This document shows, piece by piece, positions 1 to 8,187 of a stretch of DNA of 60,517 bases. The DNA is from Oscillospiraceae bacterium (GTDB lineage: Bacteria; Bacillota; Clostridia; Oscillospirales; Oscillospiraceae). Where the stretch lies: the NCBI GenBank assembly GCA_020025305.1, contig JAHHSG010000014.1, forward strand, positions 1-60,517, given 5' to 3'. Made by a program: the position numbers and the translations under genes. Each line of letters begins with the position of its first letter. Within the stretch, counting starts at the first letter, position 1. Under the pieces are notes generated by a model. That model was not told the origin of the DNA, ran no database searches, and saw only the letters and a program-made list of their open reading frames with translations.

Positions 1-30
1 TTTTATACTCATCGCTAAAGCTTTTTTGAA

Positions 31-53
31 CCCCCGGCACAGCCGGGGGTTTT
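31..53 (+). terminator. Intrinsic terminator of a plus-strand gene left of the window
   Basis: An 8-bp GC stem (CCCCCGGC/GCCGGGGG, 3-nt loop) is followed by a short T-run on the plus strand. It implies a convergent plus-strand gene ending just outside the window. Confidence 0.75.
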
Positions 54-60
54 CCTGAAC

Positions 61-104
61 CAAAAAAAAGCACTGTGAAGCCTCGGTTTCACAGTGCTTT
101 TTTG
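61..104. terminator. Bidirectional intrinsic terminator
   Basis: An 11-bp perfect stem (AGCACTGTGAA/TTCACAGTGCT) is flanked by an A-run on the left and a T-run on the right, so it can stop transcription from both directions between the upstream gene and rplL. Confidence 0.75.
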
Positions 105-172
105 TATTTTAATCTGAAGGTTAGTAGGGGGAGAATAAAACCCACCGGCTACTTCAGTGGTTTTCTTTATAC

Positions 173-204
173 AAAAAAGAGACACCCTCATGGGTGTCTC
201 TTTT
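173..204 (-). terminator. Terminator of the rplJ-rplL unit
   Basis: A 9-bp stem (GAGACACCC/GGGTGTCTC, 4-nt loop) lies 20 nt past the rplL stop. On the minus strand it is followed by six U residues. Confidence 0.85.
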
Positions 205-223
205 CAAAGTCTTGGGAAGTAAC

Positions 224-595
224 TTACTTCAGCTCGACCTTACCGCCGGCCTCTTCGACCTGCTTCTTCAGAGCCTCAGCATCCTCCTTGGACACGCCCT
301 CCTTCATGGTGGTGGGAGCGCCCTCAACAGCTGCCTTAGCCTCAGCCAGGCCCAGGCCCATGATCTCACGGACAGCCTTGATGACCTTGATCTTAGCAGC
401 AGCATCGAAGCCGGTCAGAACAACGTCAAACTCGGTCTTCTCCTCAGCAGCGGGAGCAGCAGCGCCAGCAGCGGGAGCAGCCATAGCAGCAGCGGAAACG
501 CCGAACTCTTCCTCCAGAGCGTGCACCAGCTCGGACAGCTCCAGAACGGTCAGGCCCTTGATCTCTTCAATCATAGCGGTAATCTTCTCAGACAT
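224..595 (-). CDS. rplL: 50S ribosomal protein L7/L12
   Basis: Stalk protein of the large ribosomal subunit that recruits translational GTPases. It has 123 residues, the usual family length. The N-terminal dimerisation helix pair is followed by a flexible Ala/Gly/Pro hinge (about residues 34-51) and a C-terminal domain with the typical GLGLAEAKAAVEGAP segment. It is the second gene of the L10-leader unit, 90 nt after rplJ, and a strong terminator follows, so it is uncoupled from rpoB. Expression should be set by L10-(L7/L12)4 feedback at the leader. Confidence 0.98.
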   Translation of the reverse strand: MSEKITAMIEEIKGLTVLELSELVHALEEEFGVSAAAMAAPAAGAAAPAAEEKTEFDVVLTGFDAAAKIKVIKAVREIMGLGLAEAKAAVEGAPTTMKEGVSKEDAEALKKQVEEAGGKVELK

Positions 596-684
596 GATAA
601 TAGCCTCCTAATTTTTAAAATAATGAGTGATCCCATAGGATCAGGTACGGATGACACGCATCCGTGTAAAAAATGTTGCCGAAA

Positions 685-1209
685 TTACTCGGCAGCGGCC
701 TCCTCTGCAGGAGCGCCGTCCTTCTCGGCAATCTGCTTCAGCACACAGGCCAGAGCGGAAATGGGAGCCAGCATGGTACCCAGAACCTGAGCCTGCAGCA
801 CGGGCAGTGCAGGGATGGAAGCCAGAGCGTTGACGGTGTCCAGAGAGATAACCTTACCCTCCATGAAACCGCCCTTGATCTCAAACTTACCATTGAGCTT
901 CTTCGCATACTCAGCAATGACACGAGCAGGAGCGACCGGGTCGTCCATGCACATAGCCAGAGAAGTGGTGCCGTTGAGCTGATCATCCAGCTCGCTCAGA
1001 CCCACGTTGTTGAATGCGAAGCGCAGCAGGGTGTTCTTCACAACAGCGTACTCGACGTTGTTCTCGCGGCACTCAGCGCGCAGAGCAGTATCCTCTGCCA
1101 CAGTGATACCCTTGTAATCAACGATCAGACCAGCGGCTGCATTCTGCAGCTTATCGGTCAGCGCTGCCACGATTGCCTGCTTTTCAGACAAAACTTTTGC
1201 GTTGGGCAT
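685..1209 (-). CDS. rplJ: 50S ribosomal protein L10
   Basis: Base of the ribosomal stalk; anchors L7/L12 dimers to 23S rRNA and is the autogenous repressor of its own operon in other bacteria. The 174-residue length is normal. The N-terminus shows the family pattern of a conserved NAKVLSEKQ start, then VDYKG and a block around residues 50-75 (ECRENNVEYAVVKNTLLRFA). It lies behind a leader of about 150 nt with its own promoter, and rplL follows. Confidence 0.98.
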   Translation of the reverse strand: MPNAKVLSEKQAIVAALTDKLQNAAAGLIVDYKGITVAEDTALRAECRENNVEYAVVKNTLLRFAFNNVGLSELDDQLNGTTSLAMCMDDPVAPARVIAEYAKKLNGKFEIKGGFMEGKVISLDTVNALASIPALPVLQAQVLGTMLAPISALACVLKQIAEKDGAPAEEAAAE

Positions 1210-1363
1210 TTCTTTGATTTCACCTCCGTTAGAATTGTAGGTGCGTTCAAAATGGAAAAACCGTCCTTATGCCGAAAGACACAAGGACGGTGTAAGCAAT
1301 CATAACGATTTGCCATCCTCGGCAGGATTTACGGCTTGCGCCACCTGCTGTCTTTGGAACGCA
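1210..1363 (-). ncRNA. Ribosomal protein L10 leader (autoregulatory mRNA structure)
   Basis: The 5' untranslated region of rplJ, about 150 nt, runs from the strong promoter at 1370-1398 to the rplJ start. It contains inverted repeats, including a stem built from complementary CCGTCCTT and AAGGACGG blocks near 1261-1290. Position and size match the L10-binding leader that feeds back on rplJL in many bacteria. I assign it from position and hairpins and did not fold it fully. Confidence 0.75.
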
Positions 1364-1369
1364 TCTGGT

Positions 1370-1398
1370 ATTATATCGAAGGTTTGACAGCTTGTCAA
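1370..1398 (-). promoter_or_regulatory. Sigma-A promoter of rplJ-rplL
   Basis: Minus-strand TTGACA and TATAAT separated by 17 nt, a perfect consensus, placed about 160 nt before rplJ. Confidence 0.9.
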
Positions 1399-1436
1399 GA
1401 CCCAGATATACGTTCAAGGAAACTTTTTTCGATCTT

Positions 1437-2129
1437 TTAGATCTGCTTGTTGGCGTTCATCTTCACGCCGGGGCCCATGGTGGAAGCAGCCACGCAGGAC
1501 TTGATATACTGGCCCTTGGCGGCAGCGGGCTTAGCCTTGATGATAGCGCCGACCAAAGCGGTGTAGTTCTCAAACAGCTTCTCGGGGCCGAAGGAAACCT
1601 TACCGATGGGGCAGTGGATGATATTGGTCTTGTCCAGACGATACTCCACCTTACCGGCCTTCACTTCCTTCACGGCCTTAGCCACGTCAGGAGTCACAGT
1701 ACCGGCCTTGGGGGAGGGCATCAGACCCTTGGGGCCCAGAACCTTACCCAGACGACCGACAACACCCATCATGTCGGGGGAAGCGACAACCACGTCGAAG
1801 TCGAACCAGTTTTCCTTCTGGATCTTCTCCACCAGGTCCATATCGCCTACATAATCTGCACCGGCCTCACGGGCAGCGTCAGCCTTGTCACCCTTAGCGA
1901 AAACCAGAACGCGAGCGGTCTTACCGGTACCGTTGGGCAGAACGATGGCGCCGCGGACCTGCTGGTCAGCGTGGCGGGAGTCAACGCCCAGCTTAACATG
2001 CAGTTCAACCGTCTCGTCGAACTTAGCGGATGCAGTCTTGCAGATCAGCTCCAGACCCTCCTGAGGATCATACAGCACAGCCTTATCGATCTGCTTTGCG
2101 CTCTCTTGATACTTCTTACCTCTAAACAT
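1437..2129 (-). CDS. rplA: 50S ribosomal protein L1
   Basis: Large-subunit protein of the mobile L1 stalk, which helps release tRNA from the E site. It has 230 residues and starts MFRGKKYQESAKQIDK, typical of Firmicute L1. The conserved LGPKGLMPSPKAGTVT segment sits around residue 130. It follows rplK by 15 nt in the same operon, and no strong terminator separates it from the next promoter. Confidence 0.98.
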   Translation of the reverse strand: MFRGKKYQESAKQIDKAVLYDPQEGLELICKTASAKFDETVELHVKLGVDSRHADQQVRGAIVLPNGTGKTARVLVFAKGDKADAAREAGADYVGDMDLVEKIQKENWFDFDVVVASPDMMGVVGRLGKVLGPKGLMPSPKAGTVTPDVAKAVKEVKAGKVEYRLDKTNIIHCPIGKVSFGPEKLFENYTALVGAIIKAKPAAAKGQYIKSCVAASTMGPGVKMNANKQI

Positions 2130-2144
2130 TTCCTTACGCCCTCC

Positions 2145-2570
2145 TTAGTCTTCGACGACAACGCCCATGGAGCGTGCAGTACCTGCGATCATGCTCATAG
2201 CTGCCTCAACGGTAGCGGCATTCAGATCGCGCATCTTCATCTCAGCAATCTTCTGGATGGAGGCCTTGGAAATGGTGGCTACCTTGGTCTTGTTAGGAAC
2301 ACCGGAGCCGGACTCAATGTTGCACTCCTTCTTAATCAGAACTGCTGCGGGGGGAGTCTTGGTAACAAAGGTAAAGGAACGGTCAGCATAGACAGTGATG
2401 ACCACGGGGATGATCAAGCCCATGTCGCCCTTGGTACGCTCATTGAACTCTTTGGTAAAAGCGGCAATGTTGACGCCGTGCTGACCCAGAGCGGGGCCAA
2501 CGGGGGGTGCGGGGGTTGCTTTACCTGCAGGGATCTGCAGCTTTACATAACCAACAACTTTCTGTGCCAT
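2145..2570 (-). CDS. rplK: 50S ribosomal protein L11
   Basis: Binds the GTPase-associated region of 23S rRNA and is needed for RelA-type stringent signalling in other bacteria. The protein has 141 residues with the conserved N-terminus KLQIPAGKATPAPPVGPALG and a C-terminal rRNA-binding domain ending GTARSMGVVVED. A strong GGAGG ribosome site precedes it. It is cotranscribed with nusG and rplA. Confidence 0.98.
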   Translation of the reverse strand: MAQKVVGYVKLQIPAGKATPAPPVGPALGQHGVNIAAFTKEFNERTKGDMGLIIPVVITVYADRSFTFVTKTPPAAVLIKKECNIESGSGVPNKTKVATISKASIQKIAEMKMRDLNAATVEAAMSMIAGTARSMGVVVED

Positions 2571-2706
2571 GAATAGGCACCTCCTTCATCAAAATGTGGT
2601 AGCGGCCGGTCAAATTCCGGAATCCGCTCTTGGCGAGACGCAGACCGTCTCTCCCACTTACGCCGGAGGGAATACTCCGATCTTCTTTGCGGATACTGCC
2701 GCAAAC
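2571..2706 (-). other. nusG-rplK spacer with hairpins
   Basis: A 136-nt untranslated spacer between nusG and rplK. On the minus strand it has several short inverted repeats, for example GAGACG/CGTCTC with a 5-nt loop. It may be an mRNA structure for L1 or L11 feedback, but I see no U-run to call it a terminator. Function is unassigned. Confidence 0.4.
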
Positions 2707-3231
2707 TCAGGACAGAACCTCCACCTGATCCAGCTCCAGCTCGACCGGTGTCTCTCTGCCAAACATGGAGACCATCACGCGGACACTGTTTTTCTCCGGC
2801 TCGATCTCCTCCACGGTACCGTTGAAGCTGGCCAGCGGGCCGTCCGTGATCTTCACGGTATCGCCCACATGGTACATCACAACGATCTCGTGCTTGTCCA
2901 CGCCCAGTGCGGCAACCTCCTCCTCGCTGAGGGGGATGGCCTTGTTCTCGGCGCCGACAAAGCCGGTCACACCGCGGATATTACGGATCAGATGCCAGGT
3001 GTCATCTGTCAGAACCATCTTAATGAGCACGTAGCCGGGGAACACCTTGCGTTCCACTTCCTTCATAACACCGGATTCGTTGACTTCCGTCACCGTCTCC
3101 ATGGGAATTTCAATCCGCAGAATCATATCCTCCAGATTGCGATTGGCCACAAACTTCTCAATGGCGGTCTTTACCGCGTTTTCGTAACCGGAATAGGTAT
3201 GTGCTACATACCACTTTGCATTCTCAGACAT
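2707..3231 (-). CDS. nusG: Transcription termination/antitermination protein NusG
   Basis: Binds the RNA polymerase clamp and couples transcription to elongation control or translation. It is 174 residues from the chosen ATG, which starts MSENAKWYVAHTYSGYEN. A GAGG site sits 8 nt upstream, and the in-frame extension to 3258 has no such support. The NGN domain (about residues 1-120) contains FPGYVLIKM. The KOW domain near the C-terminus starts GDTVKITDGPLASFNGTVEE. It lies 10 nt after secE, in the standard order. Confidence 0.97.
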   Translation of the reverse strand: MSENAKWYVAHTYSGYENAVKTAIEKFVANRNLEDMILRIEIPMETVTEVNESGVMKEVERKVFPGYVLIKMVLTDDTWHLIRNIRGVTGFVGAENKAIPLSEEEVAALGVDKHEIVVMYHVGDTVKITDGPLASFNGTVEEIEPEKNSVRVMVSMFGRETPVELELDQVEVLS

Positions 3232-3241
3232 TTTGCGTTCC

Positions 3242-3454
3242 TCAGGCAAACAGACCAATCAAGGTCTTTACAGCCAAAACCGCTACTGCGTCAAAGATCC
3301 AGATGCAGGCACCTACGCACAAAGAGCACATCAGCACCGTGCCGGTATTCTTGGCAGTCGTCTTACCCGAAGGCCATACGACCTTCTTCAACTCGCTTCT
3401 CATTTCACGGAACCACTTAAAGCGATTCTTCTTTACCTTCTTCTCCTCTGCCAT
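3242..3454 (-). CDS. secE: Preprotein translocase subunit SecE
   Basis: Small membrane subunit of the SecYEG protein-export channel. From the chosen ATG it has 70 residues: a basic cytoplasmic N-terminus, the conserved amphipathic segment EMRSELKKVVWPSGKTT, and one transmembrane helix (VLMCSLCVGACIWIFDAVAV). The start at 3454 has a GGAG site 8 nt upstream, while an ATG six codons earlier lacks one. It sits between rpmG and nusG, as expected. Confidence 0.95.
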   Translation of the reverse strand: MAEEKKVKKNRFKWFREMRSELKKVVWPSGKTTAKNTGTVLMCSLCVGACIWIFDAVAVLAVKTLIGLFA

Positions 3455-3472
3455 GCTCGCATCTCCTTCCAA

Positions 3473-3622
3473 TTACTTGGTTTCGCTGTGGAGCGTGTGC
3501 TTTCTGCAGAAGGGACAATACTTGTTCAGCTCCAGCTTGTCAGGGGTATTCTTCTTGTTCTTCATCGTGTTGTAGTTTCTCTGCTTGCACTCGTTGCAGC
3601 GGAGAGTAATTTTCACGCGCAT
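3473..3622 (-). CDS. rpmG: 50S ribosomal protein L33
   Basis: A 49-residue protein starting MRVKITLRCNECKQRNYNT and ending in KHTLHSETK. Two CxxC pairs (CNEC near the N-terminus and CPFC near residue 39) form the zinc site of the zinc-binding (C+) L33 type. A perfect AAGGAGG site lies 9 nt before the ATG. It is the first gene of the rpmG-secE-nusG-rplK-rplA operon. Confidence 0.95.
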   Translation of the reverse strand: MRVKITLRCNECKQRNYNTMKNKKNTPDKLELNKYCPFCRKHTLHSETK

Positions 3623-3763
3623 TTAACGGCACCTCCTTATTAGATTAGGCACTTTTCAGTCGAACCAAAAGAACCTTTTTGCCTCCCTGCTCTGCAGGCT
3701 CTTCTCCGGCACTTGAAGCGAAAAAGTGCGCAAAAAAGAAACACCCACTCACAGGTATAAAGA

Positions 3764-3792
3764 ATAATATCATGATAAGCAGTCCTTGTCAA
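3764..3792 (-). promoter_or_regulatory. Sigma-A promoter of the rpmG-secE-nusG-rplK-rplA operon
   Basis: Minus-strand TTGACA and TATTAT with 17-nt spacing, about 140 nt before rpmG. The region 3623-3928 otherwise holds only the leader and the divergent ruvX promoter. A 90-codon reading frame here is not supported. Confidence 0.88.
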
Positions 3793-3856
3793 CTTATTTT
3801 CCTCTAAAATCTTACGGAAATTTTCAAAAACATTGGGTATTTCTATCTTTGTCCCA

Positions 3857-3885
3857 TTGCAGGAGACGGAAAAATCGTGTATCAT
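3857..3885 (+). promoter_or_regulatory. Promoter of ruvX
   Basis: Plus-strand TTGCAG and TATCAT separated by 17 nt, 43 nt before the ruvX ATG. Confidence 0.7.
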
Positions 3886-3928
3886 GCTTTTAGAGAAAAT
3901 TATTTGCGACAAGGAAGGGCTTTTTCCT

Positions 3929-4354
3929 ATGAAAATTATGGCGATTGACTATGGCGATGCCCACACCGGCATTGCTGTTTCCGATTTGACCGGCACACTG
4001 GCCGGTTTTACCACCGTCATCAACTCCCGCAAGGCGGATGTGGTGGTGCAGGAAATTGTGAAACTCATCTCTGAGCACGGCGTGGAAGAGCTGGTGCTGG
4101 GTTATCCTAAAAATATGGATGGCACACTGGGCCCCCGTGCCGAAAAGTACGCTGCCTTTGGTGAGGTATTGAAGGAGGCCACGGGGCTGCCGCTGACGCT
4201 GTGGGATGAGCGGCGCACCACCATTGATGCCCACAACATTCTCATGGCGGGCGGGCAGAACGCAAAAAAGCGGAAAAAAACCGTGGATGCCGTAGCCGCC
4301 GCCCTGATGCTGGAAGGCTTTCTCACCCGGAAAAAGCTGGAGGGTTCTCTATGA
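3929..4354 (+). CDS. ruvX: Holliday junction resolvase-like RuvX (YqgF family)
   Basis: RNase H-fold nuclease family implicated in 16S rRNA 5' maturation and proposed as a Holliday junction resolvase. From the ATG at 3929 it has 141 residues, the family norm. Conserved blocks are MAIDYGDAHTGIAVSD (first acidic residue), GYPKNMDGTLGPRAEKY, LWDERRTT and a C-terminal VDAVAAALMLEGFL. The longer reading frame starting at 3833 would begin upstream of the promoter -10 box, so I reject it. Its stop overlaps the next gene's ATG. Confidence 0.93.
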   Translation: MKIMAIDYGDAHTGIAVSDLTGTLAGFTTVINSRKADVVVQEIVKLISEHGVEELVLGYPKNMDGTLGPRAEKYAAFGEVLKEATGLPLTLWDERRTTIDAHNILMAGGQNAKKRKKTVDAVAAALMLEGFLTRKKLEGSL

Positions 4355-5571
4355 TTGTCTGCATTATCGGCGGAGGCGCCGGAGGCATGATGGCGGCCTT
4401 AACAGCAGCAGAGGGAGGCCACCACGTTCTCCTCTTGGAGCGGCAGAGCCGCGTGGGCCGCAAGCTGATGGCTACCGGCAACGGCCGATGCAATCTCACC
4501 AACCACCACGCCATGCCGGATCAGTACGCCGCACACTATCACGGCACCGATACCGACTTTGCCGCCCACGCCCTCACTGAATTTGATGTGGCCAACACCC
4601 GGGCATGGTTTGCTGACCACGGACTGCTCACCACCATGGAGGAGGATTCGTGGCGGGTCTATCCTTACAGCAACATGGCCGGCAGTGTGCTGGACGTGCT
4701 GCGCTATGCCTTGGAACAACCCAACATTGCACTTCACACCGGCTGTACGGTCTCCCGCCTTCGTCGCCGCGGCGACGGCTTCACTATCGAGACGGACAAC
4801 GGCAGTTTTACTGCCAGCAAGGTAATCCTTGCTTCCGGCGGTGCTGCCGGCAGTAAGGTGGGCGGCACCATGGACGGCTATCAGCTGGCAAAGCAGCTGG
4901 GGCATCACCGCACGGCACTCTTCCCCTCCCTGGTGCAGCTAAAAACCGACCCCACTTATCCCCGCGCTCTCAAGGGCGTGAAGGCCGAGGTGTTGGTTCG
5001 GATTACGCAGGGCGGCAAGCTTCTGGCGGAAAACCGAGGCGAGCTGCTCTTCACCGAGTACGGCATCAGCGGCCCCGTGATCTTTGAGGTATCCCGAGCC
5101 GTGGCGGGGCAGGAGAACTGCACCGCGGCGCTGGACTTTCTCCCCGACTGGGACGACCGTGAGACGATGGACTGGCTCCGTCAGCGGCAGGCTATGGCGG
5201 GCAGCCGGGAGGCCGGTACCCTGCTGGCAGGCACGCTCCACAGTCGTCTGGGACAGATGCTGTGCAAGGCGGCGGGCTTTACCAACCAGAGTGCCGCTGC
5301 TTTGACAGAGCGGGATCTGTGCGCCATTGCCGCACAGCTGCACCACTTCACGCTGCCCATCCTGGGCAGCTGCGGCTTCGATCAGGCGCAGGTTACCGCC
5401 GGCGGTCTGCGCACCGACGAGTTCGACTCCCGCACCATGGAAAGCCGCCTTGTACCGGGGTTCTACGCCTGCGGCGAGGTGCTGGACATTGACGGCGACT
5501 GCGGCGGCTACAATTTGCAGTGGGCGTGGTCCAGCGGTCATCTGGCCGGGCTCCTCCAATCAAGCGAATAA
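4351..5571 (+). CDS. HI0933/YhiN-family FAD-dependent oxidoreductase
   Basis: Flavoprotein of unknown substrate. The 406-residue protein begins with a dinucleotide-binding loop, IIGGGAGGMMAALTAAEGG, followed by the family motif RVGRKLMATGNGRCNLTN. A glycine-rich ASGGAAGSKVGG segment lies near residue 165, and the C-terminus has the second FAD-contact block GDCGGYNLQWAWSSGHLAG. The ATG overlaps the ruvX stop by 4 nt (ATGA), so the two are translationally coupled. Some databases call this family aminoacetone oxidase-like; I would not assign a substrate. Confidence 0.9.
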   Translation: MIVCIIGGGAGGMMAALTAAEGGHHVLLLERQSRVGRKLMATGNGRCNLTNHHAMPDQYAAHYHGTDTDFAAHALTEFDVANTRAWFADHGLLTTMEEDSWRVYPYSNMAGSVLDVLRYALEQPNIALHTGCTVSRLRRRGDGFTIETDNGSFTASKVILASGGAAGSKVGGTMDGYQLAKQLGHHRTALFPSLVQLKTDPTYPRALKGVKAEVLVRITQGGKLLAENRGELLFTEYGISGPVIFEVSRAVAGQENCTAALDFLPDWDDRETMDWLRQRQAMAGSREAGTLLAGTLHSRLGQMLCKAAGFTNQSAAALTERDLCAIAAQLHHFTLPILGSCGFDQAQVTAGGLRTDEFDSRTMESRLVPGFYACGEVLDIDGDCGGYNLQWAWSSGHLAGLLQSSE

Positions 5572-5609
5572 AAAAGCGTTGCAGACGAAAATGTCTGCAA
5601 CGCTTTTTA
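5571..5609. terminator. Bidirectional terminator between FAD enzyme and CLC transporter
   Basis: A stem of about 15 bp (GCGTTGCAGAC/GTCTGCAACGC extended by A/T pairs) with A- and T-runs on its two sides separates two convergent genes. Confidence 0.85.
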
Positions 5610-6857
5610 TTCTTTGGCACGGATATTGATGAACTCCGCACGTTTCTTGGAATAGAGGATTGTCTGGCTGCTGTAGAGACCGCAGTAGCCGGAGAGCAGG
5701 TAGCTGATGGCACAGGCCAGCGCAAAATACACCATTCCTTCCGATCCAAACAGTTCCACACTGAGAATGACCGAAGCGACCGGGCAGTTGACCGCGCCGC
5801 AGAACACCGCAATCAGTCCAATAGCGGCGCCAAAGCCGCCGGGCAGCCCCAAAAGGCCACCTGCCACGCAGCCGAAGGTAGCCCCCACAAAAAAGGAGGG
5901 AACCACCTCACCGCCCTTGAAGCCGCAGCCGATGGTGATGGCAGTAAAGAGGATCTTGACCACCCAGTCCCAGCCATAGGCCTCTCCATGCATGGCTGCC
6001 ACGATGTATTCCATTCCTGCGCCGTTATACCGTGTTCCCAACAGCAGTGTCAGCGCGATCAGTACCACACCGCCAACGGCAGCCCGCAGCCACACATTGG
6101 GCACCAGCTTGGCGGCCCAGTGCTCTACAATGTGCATTCCGCGAACAAAAAGAATGCTTACCACGGCGCACAGAATCGCCAATCCCAGCACACGCAGCAG
6201 CGTCACCACATCCAACGGCAGCATTTCCACTGTAAACCGAGTAGGCGGCACACCCATACTCCCCGCTACAAAGTAAGCCGTCACTGCGGCAGTCAGTCCC
6301 GGCACAAGACCTGCATAGTAGAGGACACCCACGCTGATGACCTCCAAGGCAAAGATGGTAGCCGTCAGCGGTGTCCCAAAGAGGGCCGCAAACACACCGC
6401 TCATACCGCACAGTGTGGCCAGCGGCAGATCCTTCTCCCCTAAGTGGAGAGCGTGTCCCATCTGATAGCCGATACCGCCGCCAATCTGCAGCGCTGCGCC
6501 CTCGCGGCCCGCACTGCCGCCGCACAGGTGGGTCAGTACCGTAGAAACAAAGATCACCGGCACCAGCAGCAGCGGCACGTCCTCGCCGAAATGCACTGAT
6601 TCGATGATGGCATTGGTTCCCTTTCCTTCCGTTGCGCTCAATTTATAAAGAGCCGCAATCACCAAGCCCGCCACCGGCAGGAAATAGAGTACCCACCCGT
6701 GTTCCATCCGAAAGTGGGTGGCGTAGTCCACACCGATGTGGAACAGTGATCCTACCACGCCGCCCACCGCACCTACAAGGCCGCCGACTGCCAGCCACTT
6801 GATCAGCACAAGAACATACTGCCCTATGTGATGCAGCCGTTCTTTCCATTCTTCCAA
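5607..6857 (-). CDS. CLC-family anion channel/antiporter, possibly the fluoride-exporting clade
   Basis: Polytopic membrane protein of 416 residues with the CLC signatures GGSAGREGAALQIGGG (gating-glutamate region) and GGEVVPSFFVGATFG (the GxFxP region). The canonical chloride-coordinating GSGIP is replaced by GKGTNAIIE. Together with THLCGGSAGREG, this resembles my recollection of the CLC-F fluoride/proton antiporter clade, so fluoride export is an inference. Translation appears to begin at TTG with an AGGA site 10 nt upstream; the next in-frame ATG would cut the first helix. No fluoride riboswitch is visible upstream. It has its own promoter. Confidence 0.85.
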   Translation of the reverse strand: MEEWKERLHHIGQYVLVLIKWLAVGGLVGAVGGVVGSLFHIGVDYATHFRMEHGWVLYFLPVAGLVIAALYKLSATEGKGTNAIIESVHFGEDVPLLLVPVIFVSTVLTHLCGGSAGREGAALQIGGGIGYQMGHALHLGEKDLPLATLCGMSGVFAALFGTPLTATIFALEVISVGVLYYAGLVPGLTAAVTAYFVAGSMGVPPTRFTVEMLPLDVVTLLRVLGLAILCAVVSILFVRGMHIVEHWAAKLVPNVWLRAAVGGVVLIALTLLLGTRYNGAGMEYIVAAMHGEAYGWDWVVKILFTAITIGCGFKGGEVVPSFFVGATFGCVAGGLLGLPGGFGAAIGLIAVFCGAVNCPVASVILSVELFGSEGMVYFALACAISYLLSGYCGLYSSQTILYSKKRAEFINIRAKE

Positions 6858-6892
6858 AGAAATCCCGTCCTTTCTCTCTCCTCTTTGCTAGT

Positions 6893-6921
6893 ATCTTAAC
6901 ACGCCCCCGCTATTCCGTCAA
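6893..6921 (-). promoter_or_regulatory. Promoter of the CLC transporter gene
   Basis: Minus-strand TTGACG and TAAGAT, 17-nt spacing, about 36 nt before the TTG start. Confidence 0.7.
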
Positions 6922-6982
6922 AAATTTTTCCTTTCGCCAACCAGAATTTTTGTTAGGATGTCAAAAAAACTTTTATTTCTTG

Positions 6983-7011
6983 TTGCGCCTGTCGTCTTTT
7001 TGCCGTATACT
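6983..7011 (+). promoter_or_regulatory. Promoter of serC
   Basis: Plus-strand TTGCGC and TATACT, 17-nt spacing, 74 nt before the serC start. The leader has no T-box motif. Confidence 0.65.
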
Positions 7012-7085
7012 ATATGTAGCTAACAATGCCGCAGGGCAAAAAAAGGCGAAAGCACATTCACACTACAAAATAAGGAGGAAAATCA

Positions 7086-8174
7086 ATGAAGTACGACCGT
7101 TCTTTTAACTTTTCCGCCGGCCCCGCAATGATGCCGGAGCCTGTATTGGAACAGATCCGTGATGAAGTGATGAACTATCGTGGCAGCGGTATGTCCGTCA
7201 TGGAGATGAGCCACCGTTCTAAAGCCTTCCAGCAGATTGCCAATGACGCCGAGGCCGACTTGCGTACCCTGATGGGGATTCCCGACAACTACAAGGTGCT
7301 GTTTATTCAGGGCGGCGGCACACTGCAGTTTGCCATGGTCCCCATGAACCTGATGAAAAACGGCAAGGCCTGCTATATTGAAACCGGTACATGGTCCAAG
7401 AAAGCCATTGCCGAGGCTAAGAAGTATGGCGAGGTACAGGTCGTGGCCTCCTCCGCCGATCAAGGTTTTTCCTATATCCCCGATTGCAGTGATCTCAATA
7501 TCCCGGACGACTGCGACTATGTGTACATCTGCGAAAACGAGACCATCAACGGCTCTGCTTTCCACACGCTGCCCAACACTAAGGGGCACGTTCTGGTATC
7601 TGACCAGTCCTCCATGTTCCTTTCCCGTCCCTGCAACGTGGCCGATTACGGCCTCATCTGGGCTGGCGTGCAGAAGAATGTAGGTCCGGCAGGTATGGCT
7701 GTGGTCATCATCCGTGAGGATCTGCTGCGTGAGGATCTGGCCTCCTATGTCCCTACTTACATGAGCTATAAGGTACATGCCGACAATGAGTCCATGTACA
7801 ATACCCCTAACTGCTGGGCCATCTACTGCTGCGGCAAGGTATTCCGCTATCTGCTGGATATGGGCGGTCTCACCGAGATGCAGCGCCGCAACGAGGAGAA
7901 GGCTGCTGTTCTCTATGATTTTCTGGACAGTTCCAAAATGTTCCGGGGCGCTGTGGAGCCTAAGGATCGCTCCTTGATGAACGTGCCTTTTGTCACCGGT
8001 GACAAGGATCTGGATGCAGAGGTGGTCGCCGCCACCAAGGCCGCCGGGTTTGACAACCTGAAAGGTCACCGCTCCGTGGGCGGTCTGCGTGCCTCCATCT
8101 ATAATGCCATGCCCAAGGAGGGTGTAGAGGCTCTGGTCGCCTTCTTAAAGAAGTTCGAGGCAGAACACAAGTAA
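7086..8174 (+). CDS. serC: Phosphoserine aminotransferase
   Basis: Pyridoxal-phosphate enzyme that converts 3-phosphohydroxypyruvate and glutamate to phosphoserine in serine synthesis. The 362-residue protein starts MKYDRSFNFSAGPAMMPEPV, the class V aminotransferase SerC start. It contains the GGGTLQFAMVPMNL block and the PLP lysine in WAGVQKNVGPAG (K197). A strong AGGAGG site precedes the ATG. It appears monocistronic, with its own promoter and terminator; serA is not adjacent. Serine made here is the precursor for the cysE-cysK pathway at 40 kb. Confidence 0.95.
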   Translation: MKYDRSFNFSAGPAMMPEPVLEQIRDEVMNYRGSGMSVMEMSHRSKAFQQIANDAEADLRTLMGIPDNYKVLFIQGGGTLQFAMVPMNLMKNGKACYIETGTWSKKAIAEAKKYGEVQVVASSADQGFSYIPDCSDLNIPDDCDYVYICENETINGSAFHTLPNTKGHVLVSDQSSMFLSRPCNVADYGLIWAGVQKNVGPAGMAVVIIREDLLREDLASYVPTYMSYKVHADNESMYNTPNCWAIYCCGKVFRYLLDMGGLTEMQRRNEEKAAVLYDFLDSSKMFRGAVEPKDRSLMNVPFVTGDKDLDAEVVAATKAAGFDNLKGHRSVGGLRASIYNAMPKEGVEALVAFLKKFEAEHK

Positions 8175-8187
8175 TTTCCCAAGCAAA

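Noticed and set aside
1392..2576. 394-codon open frame on the plus strand across rplA/rplK
   Set aside because: It lies antisense to two certain ribosomal protein genes, has no ribosome site, and its composition reflects the opposite-strand codons.
3640..3912. 90-codon minus-strand frame upstream of rpmG
   Set aside because: It spans the perfect operon promoter and has no homology-like features.
6858..6960. Fluoride riboswitch upstream of the CLC gene
   Set aside because: None of the conserved crcB-motif blocks is present; only a sigma-A promoter is seen.
6983..7085. T-box or amino-acid riboswitch upstream of serC
   Set aside because: No T-box motif, antiterminator or terminator is visible in the roughly 70-nt leader.
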